Shown: one piece after another, positions 8,206 to 16,498 of the stretch
Layout of the letters: each line of letters begins with the position of its first letter
How positions within the stretch are numbered: the first letter of the stretch is position 1
Assembly: GCF_030010215.1 (NCBI RefSeq)
Contig: NZ_JASCRR010000008.1
Location: forward strand, 124,001-188,000
Direction of reading: 5' to 3'
DNA from: Tianweitania sp. UT-5YL-CI-8
GTDB lineage: Bacteria > Pseudomonadota > Alphaproteobacteria > Rhizobiales > Rhizobiaceae
DNA: 64,000 nucleotides
Made by a program: the position numbers and the translations under genes
Notes under the pieces: generated by a model
What the model was told of the DNA's origin: nothing
Database searches by the model: none
What the model saw: only the letters and a program-made list of their open reading frames with translations

Positions 8206-9633
8206 CTAAGCGACCGAACGACCCTCGTTCCACCTTTTCATGGCGCGTTCCGGACGGACCAAGGTGACGTCCGTATAGCCATGGGCCGCCATGTTCTTGA
8301 GCGCGCGCGCCACCGCCTCGCCAGCCTCGATATGGCTGACCAGGATCGTGGTGCTTTCGCCGACCACCCTGTGGACGCCCGATGGATCGGCAGGTCCACA
8401 TTCGACGACGACGATGTCGTAAGCGGTGATCAAAGAGTGCAGGATGATGGGCAGACTGTCGGCAGCGCGCATGGCGCGCGCCGGGTCTGCGGTTCCCTTC
8501 GGTATGACGTGGCAGGTCGAATATTGGTCGGCATGGATAACCTCGCTGAACTGTGCTTCGGCGGCGAGCAGGTTGGTGATGCCGGGATGGCTGCGCCGGT
8601 CGAGCATAGAGCCGGATGCAGCGGCCGATGCAGTCAGGTCGAGTAGCAGCACACGAAGCCCCGCATCGGCGATTTCCCGCGCAACCAGCACCGAACTTGC
8701 AGCCGCGTCGTCTCCCTCTGGCGACAGGAAGACCGCACGCGCCGTGCCACCGGCGATGAGCCGTTCGGCAGCGGTTTCGACATCGATGCCCAGCGGCACA
8801 GCACCATAAGCAGCATGCGACCTTTCTTCAATGCCACCAACCGTGCTGGCCTCCGGGATATCGTCCTCGGAAAACAGGTTGCGCGGCGTGTCCGCCCACA
8901 TGCCAATCGACGAGATTGACTGCATCGACGGTTGGAATGCCCTTCTGTATCTGAAAATCGCAGCGGCAATCAGCACCACAACACAGGCAATCAGGAGAGA
9001 GAGAATGAATGTCATACCGACGATCCAGAGCAGACTTGGATAGTAGGGTTCAGCAGGAACCGCAGCGCGTTTTATAACCCGGCTGTCCGGCAAACGCGCA
9101 AGGGAATCGTCATTCTGACGCAGGGCCTCGAATCCGTCGGCCAGCGTATTCGGCACCGCGGCCGCAAGGTCAGGGTCTTCCGAAGAGAATTGTATCGCAA
9201 TCAGCCGCCCGTCGGTACGCAAAACCTTCAGCCTGTCGCGTATTGCCGCCAGCGTGCGTGCTTCCGCCGACATCCTGCCGGGATCCGGCAAAAGACCGAA
9301 GCGGATTTTCCAGCTGTCCAGCCAACCGGGCTCGCTGCCGCCGAATCCGCTACGGCTTTCTAGATTTAGACGGTCAGCGGCGCGCTTGAGGCTTTCATTG
9401 GAGAGGATGAGGCCGATCTGACCGGCTATGCTTTGCTCCCAGGCTGCATCGTCGCGGTCGGTGTTCCGTCCATCGACCAGGATACGGGCATCGGCGCGAT
9501 AGCGGTCGGGCAACTGCGTGCCGATGCCATAGGCTGCAAGGCAGCAAAACAAAACGAAGGCCACGATGGGTCTCCAGCGCGCCGCGAGGCTGACTGTTGG
9601 GCTGTTTTGTTTGCTGCTCAGTACAGTGGACAT
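8206..9633 (-). CDS. Wzc/GumC-type polysaccharide co-polymerase with degenerate kinase-like domain
   Basis: Inner-membrane protein of 475 residues. A Wzz-type periplasmic domain lies between two membrane helices (about residues 20-40 and 210-238), with YRADARILVDGR after the first and the proline-bearing PAEPYYPSLLWIVG before the second. The cytoplasmic tail (from about 290) has the size and strand order of a BY-kinase/CpsD domain, but the P-loop position reads LSPEGDDAAASSV instead of a GxxxGK(S/T) motif, the Walker A-prime aspartates are changed to LLLDLTASA, and no C-terminal tyrosine cluster is seen. It therefore should not bind ATP as a kinase. Start ATG 9633 has GGAGTAGGGAGC before it. 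It faces the Wza-like gene across 228 bases. Confidence 0.82.
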   Translation of the reverse strand: MSTVLSSKQNSPTVSLAARWRPIVAFVLFCCLAAYGIGTQLPDRYRADARILVDGRNTDRDDAAWEQSIAGQIGLILSNESLKRAADRLNLESRSGFGGSEPGWLDSWKIRFGLLPDPGRMSAEARTLAAIRDRLKVLRTDGRLIAIQFSSEDPDLAAAVPNTLADGFEALRQNDDSLARLPDSRVIKRAAVPAEPYYPSLLWIVGMTFILSLLIACVVVLIAAAIFRYRRAFQPSMQSISSIGMWADTPRNLFSEDDIPEASTVGGIEERSHAAYGAVPLGIDVETAAERLIAGGTARAVFLSPEGDDAAASSVLVAREIADAGLRVLLLDLTASAAASGSMLDRRSHPGITNLLAAEAQFSEVIHADQYSTCHVIPKGTADPARAMRAADSLPIILHSLITAYDIVVVECGPADPSGVHRVVGESTTILVSHIEAGEAVARALKNMAAHGYTDVTLVRPERAMKRWNEGRSVA

Positions 9634-9861
9634 GCTCCCTACTCCGCAGGAGGAAGCCGTCACGGTAAACAAACATGGTAACTCGGTGGTTAAAGCGCTT
9701 AAAAACGCCCCATGATGGACCTTTCATCCTTCTTCAACCCGGCTTCTTCGCGGTTTGCGCGCGTCCCTTTACCGGCCATTAACCCTAACAAGGTCATAAC
9801 GAGCTCGATCCTGATATCGCCGCTTCGCAGCCGGCGACCATTCAAAGGTAGCCGTTGAGAT

Positions 9862-10431
9862 ATGAAAAGCTTCTCTCACCTCAGCCAGGCGGTTGTCGCG
9901 GTGATGCTGCTCGCGGCGGCAGGCTGCTCGACCTACCGCCCCGCCCCGGAAGCCTTTCATGCCGCACTCGACGAACCCTATCGGCTGGACGCCGGCGACC
10001 GCGTTCGCGTTACCGTTTTCGAGCAGGACGGCCTGACCAACGTCTATAGCGTCGACCAGTCAGGCTATATTTCCTTCCCGTTGGTCGGAGCTGTGGCGGC
10101 GCGGGGAAAAACCGCCAAGGAAATCGAAGGCACTATCGCTGCGAGGCTGCGCGAGGGCTATCTGCGCGACCCCGACGTGGCGGTGGAAGTCGACCGCTAC
10201 CGCTCGGTGTTCGTCATGGGCGAAGTCGGCGCGGCGGGACAATATTCTTTTGCCCCGGGCATGACGGTGCAGCAGGCAATCGCCATGGCGGGCGGCTTCA
10301 CGCCGCGCGCTTCGCAGGTCGACGCCGACATCACTCGCTCGGTCAACGGCAATGTCGTCACCGGTCGGGTGCTGATTTCCGATCCCATCATTCCGGGAGA
10401 CACGATCTACATTCGCGAACGCCTATTCTAG
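9862..10431 (+). CDS. Wza-type polysaccharide export lipoprotein
   Basis: Outer-membrane lipoprotein of 189 residues. A signal peptide ends in the lipobox LLAAAGC with Cys at about residue 22. The polysaccharide export domain follows: PYRLDAGDRVRVTVFEQ, VDQSGYISFPLVGAV and the strand DPDVAVEVDRYRSVFVMGEV, then a SLBB-like part with GQYSFAPGMTVQQAIAMAGG. It is shorter than E. coli Wza, like the rhizobial ExoF/small Wza group. It is divergent from the Wzc-like gene and upstream of the WcaJ-like gene, so the three probably act on the same polysaccharide. Confidence 0.9.
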   Translation: MKSFSHLSQAVVAVMLLAAAGCSTYRPAPEAFHAALDEPYRLDAGDRVRVTVFEQDGLTNVYSVDQSGYISFPLVGAVAARGKTAKEIEGTIAARLREGYLRDPDVAVEVDRYRSVFVMGEVGAAGQYSFAPGMTVQQAIAMAGGFTPRASQVDADITRSVNGNVVTGRVLISDPIIPGDTIYIRERLF

Positions 10432-10473
10432 GGCGCAACGGCACGATTTCCGCCACCGCGATTCACGAACAGC

Positions 10474-10514
10474 AACCAGTCGGCATCTCTTTCTCGTTCG
10501 AAGAGGCACTGGTT
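10474..10514 (+). promoter_or_regulatory. hairpin 1 upstream of the WcaJ-like gene
   Basis: AACCAGT (10474-10480) and ACTGGTT (10508-10514) pair perfectly, and CTCTT/AAGAG can pair inside. It begins about 43 bases after the Wza-like stop. No T-run follows. Confidence 0.4.
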
Positions 10515-10555
10515 CATGACTGCGGGTTTTAAAGGTTTCGCGTAGCCCGCCCCTC

Positions 10556-10593
10556 TCCCACCGGAAACGTCTTCAGCCACGCTTCCGGTGGGA
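10556..10593 (+). promoter_or_regulatory. hairpin 2 upstream of the WcaJ-like gene
   Basis: TCCCACCGGAA (10556-10566) and TTCCGGTGGGA (10583-10593) form a perfect 11-base stem over a 16-base loop, 80 bases before the chosen start. It may end the upstream transcript or act within the leader of the next gene. Its overlap with ATG 10593 argues against that ATG as the start. Confidence 0.5.
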
Positions 10594-10673
10594 TGCGCCT
10601 GTTTGCTGACGAGATTTCAAGCTTTTTTAGCGGATTTGCGTTATGCAACGCTCAAGAGGCGACGGGACCAATT

Positions 10674-12206
10674 ATGAAAGAGATCGATCCGGCGGGCCGC
10701 TTCTCGGCGAAGACCGTCCGCAGCGCTGAAATCAAGCAAGACAGCGACAGCGGCAATCTCAACGAGGTGGCGCGGCAGGTGGCGGCGCAATATCGTGCCG
10801 ATACGCTGTCGCCTGTCATGGTGTGCGGTGTTCTTCATCTCATCGAATTCGGCGTATTGTTTTTCTCGGGCATCTCTCTCTACGCCTTCAACGTCAGCTT
10901 TTTCAGTTACCTCGTCTGGCAATATCTGATCGTCATCGCCGTGGTTTCGGCCGTGGCGGTGATCATTCTCGACATTCTCGACTGCTACCAGATCCAGGCG
11001 GTGATGCGACCGTTACGCTCGATGACGCGCATCCTTCTGGGCTGGGCCGGAACTTTCGCCCTGATGGCGGCGGTGGCCTTCTTCATGAAAATCTCCTCCG
11101 ACTTCTCCCGACTGCTTTTCGGCACATGGTTCGTGGTCGGTTTCGTTCTGCTCGTCATATTGCGGCTGATCGTCTCGACGGTGCTGCGACGCTGGGCGCG
11201 CAACGGCCGGATGGAGCGCCGTGCCGTCATCGTCGGAGGTGGCAAAGCCGCCGAAGTTCTGATCCGCCAGTTGGAGCAGCAGCCCTATAACGACATCCGC
11301 ATCTGCGGCATCTTCGACGACCGCGATGATGTCCGGTCGCCGCCAATCGTCGCCGGTTATCCGAAACTCGGAACCATCTCCGAACTGGTGGAATTCGCCC
11401 GCATCGCCCGTGTCGACATGTTGATCGTATCGCTTCCACTCACGGCGGAAGGGCGGGTGCTGCAACTGCTCAAGAAGCTCTGGGTGCTGCCGGTCGACAT
11501 CCGCCTGTCAGCCCACTCCAACCAGTTGCAGTTTCGTCCCCGCTCCTACTCCTATATCGGCTCGGTCGCGATGCTCGACATCTTCGACAAGCCGATCACC
11601 GACTGGGATTCAGTCGCCAAGCGCATTTTCGACATCGTTTTCAGCCTCATCGGCATCGTCGTCTTCTCGCCTGTCATGCTGGCTACGGCGATTGCCATTA
11701 AACTGAATTCCAAGGGACCGATCCTCTTCAAGCAGAAGCGCCACGGCTTCAACAACGAGGTAATAGAGGTCTACAAGTTCCGTTCGATGTACACCGAGCT
11801 GTCTGATCCCACGGCGAAGAAATCGGTGACCAAGAACGATCCGCGCGTCACCCGCGTCGGGCGCTTTATCCGCAAGACCTCCATCGACGAGTTACCGCAG
11901 TTCTTCAACGCGCTGTTCGGCAGCCTATCGCTTGTCGGCCCCAGACCGCATGCGATCGCGGCGCAGTCGCACAACCTGCTTTATACCGAGGTGGTGGACG
12001 GCTACTTCGCCAGGCACAAGGTCAAACCCGGGGTCACCGGTTGGGCGCAGATCAATGGCTGGCGCGGCGAGATGGATACAGACGAGAAAATCCGTATGCG
12101 AACGGAGTTCGATCTTTATTACATCGAGAACTGGTCGCTGTGGTTCGACCTGAAAATTCTTGCGCTGACGCCAGTCCGGCTTCTTAACACCGAGAACGCC
12201 TATTGA
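10674..12206 (+). CDS. undecaprenyl-phosphate glucose phosphotransferase (WcaJ-like)
   Basis: Polyisoprenyl-phosphate hexose-1-phosphate transferase of 510 residues that loads the first sugar of an exopolysaccharide repeat onto undecaprenyl phosphate. Four N-terminal membrane helices (to about 190) are followed by a Rossmann-like CoA-binding domain (RRAVIVGGGKAAEVLIRQLE), a fifth hydrophobic segment (VFSLIGIVVFSPVMLATAIA) and the catalytic C-terminal domain with FKQKRHGFNN, YKFRSMY, RKTSIDELPQFFNAL, LVGPRPHA and VKPGVTGWAQINGWRGE. ATG 10674 (MKEIDPAGRF) is chosen; ATG 10593 is in frame but lies in a hairpin. The gene follows the Wza-like lipoprotein. The sugar cannot be read from sequence. 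Confidence 0.92.
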   Translation: MKEIDPAGRFSAKTVRSAEIKQDSDSGNLNEVARQVAAQYRADTLSPVMVCGVLHLIEFGVLFFSGISLYAFNVSFFSYLVWQYLIVIAVVSAVAVIILDILDCYQIQAVMRPLRSMTRILLGWAGTFALMAAVAFFMKISSDFSRLLFGTWFVVGFVLLVILRLIVSTVLRRWARNGRMERRAVIVGGGKAAEVLIRQLEQQPYNDIRICGIFDDRDDVRSPPIVAGYPKLGTISELVEFARIARVDMLIVSLPLTAEGRVLQLLKKLWVLPVDIRLSAHSNQLQFRPRSYSYIGSVAMLDIFDKPITDWDSVAKRIFDIVFSLIGIVVFSPVMLATAIAIKLNSKGPILFKQKRHGFNNEVIEVYKFRSMYTELSDPTAKKSVTKNDPRVTRVGRFIRKTSIDELPQFFNALFGSLSLVGPRPHAIAAQSHNLLYTEVVDGYFARHKVKPGVTGWAQINGWRGEMDTDEKIRMRTEFDLYYIENWSLWFDLKILALTPVRLLNTENAY

Positions 12207-12362
12207 AATCGGTTCCGCCGTAGCCCGCTCAACAATGTGTGAACACTTTGTGAGGCTGGTTGACCGTCTTCAATGAAACCAAACCGCCCTGAAAAGATTA
12301 TTGGGTACGCTCTGTAAGCTAAGCAGGCGACCAAAGACAGATAGAATTCAGGGAGATTTTAA

Positions 12363-12614
12363 ATGAAGAAACTTGTTCTTGCTCTTGCAGCAGTAACATT
12401 CCTCTCAGGCGGCGCTTTCGCTGCTCAAATGAATGGCGTTGTTAAGGAATACAACGCGGAATCTCGCGTAATTACTCTACAGGACGGCACCAGCTTCACC
12501 GTTCCAGCTGACGTTGCGATCCCGCCGGAAGTAGCTGTTGGTAAGAGCGTTTCGATCGACACCGACGAAAACGACACGACCATCGTCAAGACCGTTCTTG
12601 TGAACCCGACGTAA
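12363..12614 (+). CDS. DUF1344 small secreted protein
   Basis: Protein of 83 residues with a cleavable signal peptide (MKKLVLALAAVTFLSGGAFA) and a mature beta-rich domain containing GVVKEYNAESRVITLQDGTS and VAVGKSVSIDTDEN, which fits DUF1344, a small periplasmic family common in Rhizobiales. ATG 12363 has GGGAG ten bases upstream. It has its own unit with a strong terminator. Codon use is less GC-rich than its neighbours, as in highly expressed small genes. Function unknown. Confidence 0.85.
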   Translation: MKKLVLALAAVTFLSGGAFAAQMNGVVKEYNAESRVITLQDGTSFTVPADVAIPPEVAVGKSVSIDTDENDTTIVKTVLVNPT

Positions 12615-12634
12615 TGGTTTTGTACTGACCTTTA

Positions 12635-12670
12635 AGCCCTCGCACACCTCGTGCGGGGGCTTTTATTTTT
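12635..12670 (+). terminator. rho-independent terminator after the DUF1344 gene
   Basis: AGCCCTCGCAC (12635-12645) pairs over ACCTC with GTGCGGGGGCT (12651-12661), then TTTATTTTT. It overlaps the last bases of ribE on the other strand, so it also separates the two convergent units. Confidence 0.9.
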
Positions 12671-13283
12671 GACTTGAGGGGTCGTATTCCATCAAACGCG
12701 CCGCATAGCGCGCCATGGTATCGACCTCCATATTCAGCGCATCGCCCTCTCCGCGCTCGCCCCATGTGGTGACTTGCAGCGAATGATGGATGAGAAGGAC
12801 ATCGAACACGTTTCCATCCACCTTGTTGACCGTCAACGACGTGCCATCCAAAGCAATAGAGCCCTTGGGCGCAACGAACCGGGCAAGATCCTCAGGCGCT
12901 TCGATGCGAAACCGCACTGCTTCGCCCTCAATCTCGCGCGAAATGATTCGAGCCATGCCGTCGACGTGCCCTGAAACGATATGCCCGCCAAGTTCGTCGC
13001 CCACTTTCAGGGCGCGTTCCAGATTGATGCGGCGTCCCGCGGACCAAGCCGAAGCAGTTGTTAGCCGAAGGGCCTCTTCCCACGCCTCGACCTCGAACCA
13101 CCGATCATTGGCTCCGGCTTCAGGGAGCGCCACGACCGTCAGGCACACGCCGGCGCAAGCAATCGACGCACCGATATCGATCGTCGATGGATCGTAAGAG
13201 GTTTGAATACGCAACCGCACACCCTCGTCGAGAGGGTTGACAGAGGCAACCGTACCGATATCGCTTACGATGCCTGTAAACAT
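12663..13283 (-). CDS. ribE: riboflavin synthase, alpha subunit
   Basis: Cytoplasmic enzyme of 206 residues that dismutates two lumazine molecules to riboflavin. It shows two repeated lumazine-binding barrels: the first begins [15 protein letters not shown] and includes GASIACAGVCLTVV, the second includes GGHIVSGHVDGMARI and KGSIALDGTSLTVNKV. ATG 13283 overlaps the ribD stop (ATGA), so translation is coupled. It is the last gene of glyA-nrdR-ribD-ribE. Confidence 0.97.
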   Translation of the reverse strand: MFTGIVSDIGTVASVNPLDEGVRLRIQTSYDPSTIDIGASIACAGVCLTVVALPEAGANDRWFEVEAWEEALRLTTASAWSAGRRINLERALKVGDELGGHIVSGHVDGMARIISREIEGEAVRFRIEAPEDLARFVAPKGSIALDGTSLTVNKVDGNVFDVLLIHHSLQVTTWGERGEGDALNMEVDTMARYAARLMEYDPSSQK

Positions 13284-14407
13284 CAGACCGCCCTCACCCA
13301 TTCCATATAGCGGTCCTCGCCATAATGCTCTTCGCGTACCAGATGAAAGCCGTCTGGAATGCGGTTTTCGTCGATCGGAGCATCGATGCCGCCCTCGCCG
13401 ATTTCCTCAGGGCCGCGATACAGACAGATGCGGTCGACCAGACCTTCCTCGATAAAGGCTTTCGCCGTCTCCGCGCCGCCCTCGACGATCACGCTCGACA
13501 TGCCGCGCGCGGCAAGATCCTCAAGCAACTCGGGAAGCGCCATGCGCCCTTCATAGTCCTCAGTCGCCAGTATTTGGATGCCCAGCCGCTCCAACGCTTC
13601 GCGCCGCTTTGCATCCGCCCCAGGCAGAACCGCCACATAGAGCGGCACCTCGCCGGAGGACATCACCAGCTTGGACGCTTCAGGCAGGCGCGCCTGTCCG
13701 TCGAGAACGATTCGGGCCGGCGACCGACCTTTCAAACCGGCCAGGCGAACGGTCAGTTCCGGATTGTCCGCCAATGCGGTGCCGATTCCCACCAGGATCG
13801 CGTCGCACTCGGCGCGCAGCATATGGAGCTGGCGCCGCGCAATATCGCCGGTGATCGCCACCTGCCCCTCGCCGCGACGGCCGATCATTCCATCGCTGGA
13901 AAGCGCAAGCTTTAGAATAACTTCCGGGCACTTGCTCACCGAACGCCTCATATATCCGGCCATCTGGCATGCCGCCTCTTCGGCCAGAACCCCCTCGGTC
14001 ACCTCAAGTCCTGCCGCACGCAGAATGGCATAGCCTTTCCCAGAAACGCGCGTGTCCGGGTCGCTGGCTGCTCCGACGACCCGCGTAACGCCCGCCGTCA
14101 CCAGCGCCTCGGCGCAAGGCGGTGTACGGCCATGATGCGCACAAGGCTCAAGTGTGACGTAAGCGGTTGCTCCGCGCGCCAGTTCGCCGGCCTCGTCGAG
14201 CGCGACAGTCTCGGCATGCGGACGCCCTCCGCTGGCGGTGATGCCGCGCCCAACGATGTAAGGCCCCGACCCGTCATCGCGGACGATCAAGGTTCCGACG
14301 GACGGGTTGGTCGAGGTCAGCCCCAGATTACGGCGCGACAGACGAAGAGCCGCAGCCATATAGCGCCGGTCGAGTTCATCGCGATCGGAAACTGCCCCGC
14401 TCATCAT
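13283..14407 (-). CDS. ribD: bifunctional diaminohydroxyphosphoribosylaminopyrimidine deaminase / reductase
   Basis: Two-domain enzyme of 374 residues for the second and third steps of riboflavin synthesis. The N-terminal zinc deaminase domain has [12 protein letters not shown] and the cysteine motif [12 protein letters not shown] (about 87-98). The C-terminal reductase domain has [31 protein letters not shown] and [23 protein letters not shown] 14407 overlaps the nrdR stop by four bases, with a second ATG straight after it. Part of the glyA-nrdR-ribD-ribE operon. Confidence 0.97.
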   Translation of the reverse strand: MMSGAVSDRDELDRRYMAAALRLSRRNLGLTSTNPSVGTLIVRDDGSGPYIVGRGITASGGRPHAETVALDEAGELARGATAYVTLEPCAHHGRTPPCAEALVTAGVTRVVGAASDPDTRVSGKGYAILRAAGLEVTEGVLAEEAACQMAGYMRRSVSKCPEVILKLALSSDGMIGRRGEGQVAITGDIARRQLHMLRAECDAILVGIGTALADNPELTVRLAGLKGRSPARIVLDGQARLPEASKLVMSSGEVPLYVAVLPGADAKRREALERLGIQILATEDYEGRMALPELLEDLAARGMSSVIVEGGAETAKAFIEEGLVDRICLYRGPEEIGEGGIDAPIDENRIPDGFHLVREEHYGEDRYMEWVRAV

Positions 14408-14874
14408 CGCTCGGCCCCCTCTTCTTCGCCCTTCAACTCGCCTAGGACGTCGTGGAAATCCTTGGCCTCGCGGAAGTTGCGGTAGACGGAAGCGAAGCGG
14501 ACATAGGCGACATCGTCCAACGACTTGAGCGCATCCATAACCAGCCGACCGATCTCGCCCGAAGCAATCTCGCTCTCACCCGAACTTTCGAGCTGGCGGA
14601 CAATGCCGCTGACGGCGCGTTCGATGCGCTCGGGATCGACATTGCGCTTGCGGCAGGCGATTTCGATGGAACGCGCCAGTTTGTCGCGATCGAATGGCAC
14701 CTTGCGGCCCGACTTCTTGGCGACGATCAGGTCGCGCAATTGCACGCGTTCGAAGGTGGTGAAACGGCCTCCGCATACCGGACAGATTCGGCGGCGGCGG
14801 ATGGCCGCGCCGTCTTCTGCAGGACGCGAGTCCTTCACCTGCGTGTCTTCTGACTGACAATATGGGCAACGCAT
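14404..14874 (-). CDS. nrdR: transcriptional regulator NrdR
   Basis: Repressor of ribonucleotide reductase genes, 156 residues. The N-terminal zinc ribbon uses [13 protein letters not shown] (Cys3, Cys6) and [18 protein letters not shown] (Cys31, Cys34). The ATP-cone domain includes [20 protein letters not shown] and ends with [13 protein letters not shown], a strongly conserved stretch. ATG 14874 is set by AGGGA six bases upstream and by the universal MRCPYC start. It sits in the common rhizobial order glyA-nrdR-ribDE. Confidence 0.97.
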   Translation of the reverse strand: MRCPYCQSEDTQVKDSRPAEDGAAIRRRRICPVCGGRFTTFERVQLRDLIVAKKSGRKVPFDRDKLARSIEIACRKRNVDPERIERAVSGIVRQLESSGESEIASGEIGRLVMDALKSLDDVAYVRFASVYRNFREAKDFHDVLGELKGEEEGAER

Positions 14875-14994
14875 GACAATCCCTGGCTGCGATTCCTCGG
14901 CAGCCAAGGTCTAGAGCAAGACGCGCCGAGATTAAAGCGTCCGGCCACATCCAGATAGTGATTGGCCATCTGCCCGCCGTATCAAGGCGTTGAC

Positions 14995-15016
14995 GGGCGG
15001 CGTTGTTGCGCCGCCC
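14995..15016 (-). promoter_or_regulatory. GC-rich hairpin between glyA and nrdR
   Basis: GGGCGGCG (14995-15002) and CGCCGCCC (15009-15016) form a perfect 8-base stem with a six-base loop, eight bases after the glyA stop. There is no T-run, so it may stabilise the glyA message end or attenuate readthrough instead of ending transcription. Confidence 0.55.
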
Positions 15017-15024
15017 GCGCAGGC

Positions 15025-16326
15025 TCAAGCGAGATAGGAATACATTGGGAAGCGTTCGGTCAGCGAGACGACCTTGCTCTTCACCGCGGCCTCGACCGCT
15101 GCATTGCCCTCATCCGAGTTGGCAATTTTCAGGCCATCGAGCACCTCTGCGATCAGCGAGCCGATCTCGCGGAATTCGGTTTCGCCGAAGCCGCGCGTCG
15201 TGCCGGCCGGGGTGCCTAGGCGGATGCCGGAGGTAACGAACGGCTTCTCGGGATCGAACGGAATGCCGTTCTTGTTGCAGGTGATGTTGGCGCGGCCAAG
15301 TGCTGCCTCCGCGCGCTTGCCTGTGGCGTTCTTGGGACGCAAGTCAACCAGCATGAGATGGTTGTCGGTGCCGCCGGAAACGATGTCGAGCCCAGTGTCC
15401 TTAAGGCTCTCCGCCAGCGCCTTGGCATTGTTGACGACGTCCTGCGCATAGGCCTTGAACTCAGGCTTCAGCGCTTCGCCGAACGCGACCGCCTTGGCTG
15501 CGATGACATGCATCAGCGGGCCGCCCTGAAGGCCCGGAAACACTGCCGAGTTCATCTTCTTGGCCATATCCTCATCGTTGGTGAGGATCATGCCGCCGCG
15601 CGGGCCGCGAAGCGATTTGTGCGTGGTCGTGGTCACGACATGCGCATGCGGAATCGGCGAGGGATGCACGCCACCGGCCACAAGCCCTGCGATATGCGCC
15701 ATGTCGACCATCAGATAGGCGCCGACGCTGTCGGCGACCTCACGAAAGCGCTTCCAGTCCCAGACGCGGGAATAGGCAGTGCCGCCTGCTAGAATGAGCT
15801 TCGGCTTGTGCTGCTGGGCGAGCTTTTCGATCTCTTCCATATCAAGAAGATTGTCGTCCTTGCGAACGCCATAAGAGACGACGTTGAACCACTTGCCGGA
15901 CATATTGACCGGCGAACCGTGGGTCAGGTGACCGCCGGAGTTGAGATCCAGGCCCATGAAGGTGTCGCCCGGCTGCAGCAGCGCCAGGAAAACCGCCTGG
16001 TTCATCTGGCTGCCCGAATTGGGCTGCACGTTCGCGAAGTTGCAGCCGAACAGCTGCTTGGCGCGCTCGATGGCTAATGTTTCGGCGACATCGACATACT
16101 GGCAGCCGCCATAGTAGCGCTTACCCGGATAACCTTCGGCATATTTGTTGGTCATGATCGAGCCCTGCGCCTCGAGCACAGCGCGCGATACGATGTTTTC
16201 AGAGGCAATCAGTTCGATCTCGTGGCGCTGCCGGCCCAGTTCGTTGCGGATCGAGCCGAAAATCTCCGGATCGATCTCTTCGAGCGGGGTTTCAAAGAAG
16301 TCTTTGGTCTTCGAAGCGGATGCCAT
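15025..16326 (-). CDS. glyA: serine hydroxymethyltransferase
   Basis: PLP enzyme of 433 residues that interconverts serine and glycine while charging tetrahydrofolate. Full length. Typical stretches are [59 protein letters not shown], and [19 protein letters not shown] with the PLP lysine at about residue 235. Start ATG 16326 ([19 protein letters not shown]) has GAGGAAATC upstream. First gene of the operon with nrdR and the riboflavin genes. I see no glycine riboswitch in the 172-base upstream gap. Confidence 0.98.
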   Translation of the reverse strand: MASASKTKDFFETPLEEIDPEIFGSIRNELGRQRHEIELIASENIVSRAVLEAQGSIMTNKYAEGYPGKRYYGGCQYVDVAETLAIERAKQLFGCNFANVQPNSGSQMNQAVFLALLQPGDTFMGLDLNSGGHLTHGSPVNMSGKWFNVVSYGVRKDDNLLDMEEIEKLAQQHKPKLILAGGTAYSRVWDWKRFREVADSVGAYLMVDMAHIAGLVAGGVHPSPIPHAHVVTTTTHKSLRGPRGGMILTNDEDMAKKMNSAVFPGLQGGPLMHVIAAKAVAFGEALKPEFKAYAQDVVNNAKALAESLKDTGLDIVSGGTDNHLMLVDLRPKNATGKRAEAALGRANITCNKNGIPFDPEKPFVTSGIRLGTPAGTTRGFGETEFREIGSLIAEVLDGLKIANSDEGNAAVEAAVKSKVVSLTERFPMYSYLA

Positions 16327-16451
16327 GATTGTGATTTCCTCGGTGTCCGTAAGGGAAGGGCGGATACAGGCGGGCCATTAACACACTTGCCGCAGGCCTG
16401 CCACGCTCCTCGCCGCGAAATTTGTTGGCCGCTTTACGTCACAGCCCAAAA

Positions 16452-16480
16452 GCAAAAAGCCGCCCAGAGGACGGCCTTTC
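16452..16480 (-). terminator. rho-independent terminator of the L,D-transpeptidase gene
   Basis: On the minus strand GCCGTCC pairs over TCTG with GGGCGGC, followed by TTTTTGCTTTT, about 20 bases after the transpeptidase stop. Confidence 0.75.
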
Positions 16481-16498
16481 GCAAGTTTGGTATGGCGA

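Noticed and set aside
10593-10673. Upstream ATG extension of the WcaJ-like gene
   Set aside because: The ATG lies in the right arm of an 11-base hairpin, and the extra 27 residues are not family-like.
16327-16498. Possible glycine riboswitch before glyA
   Set aside because: I could not see the conserved core or tandem aptamer pattern; the T-rich hairpin there belongs to the transpeptidase gene.
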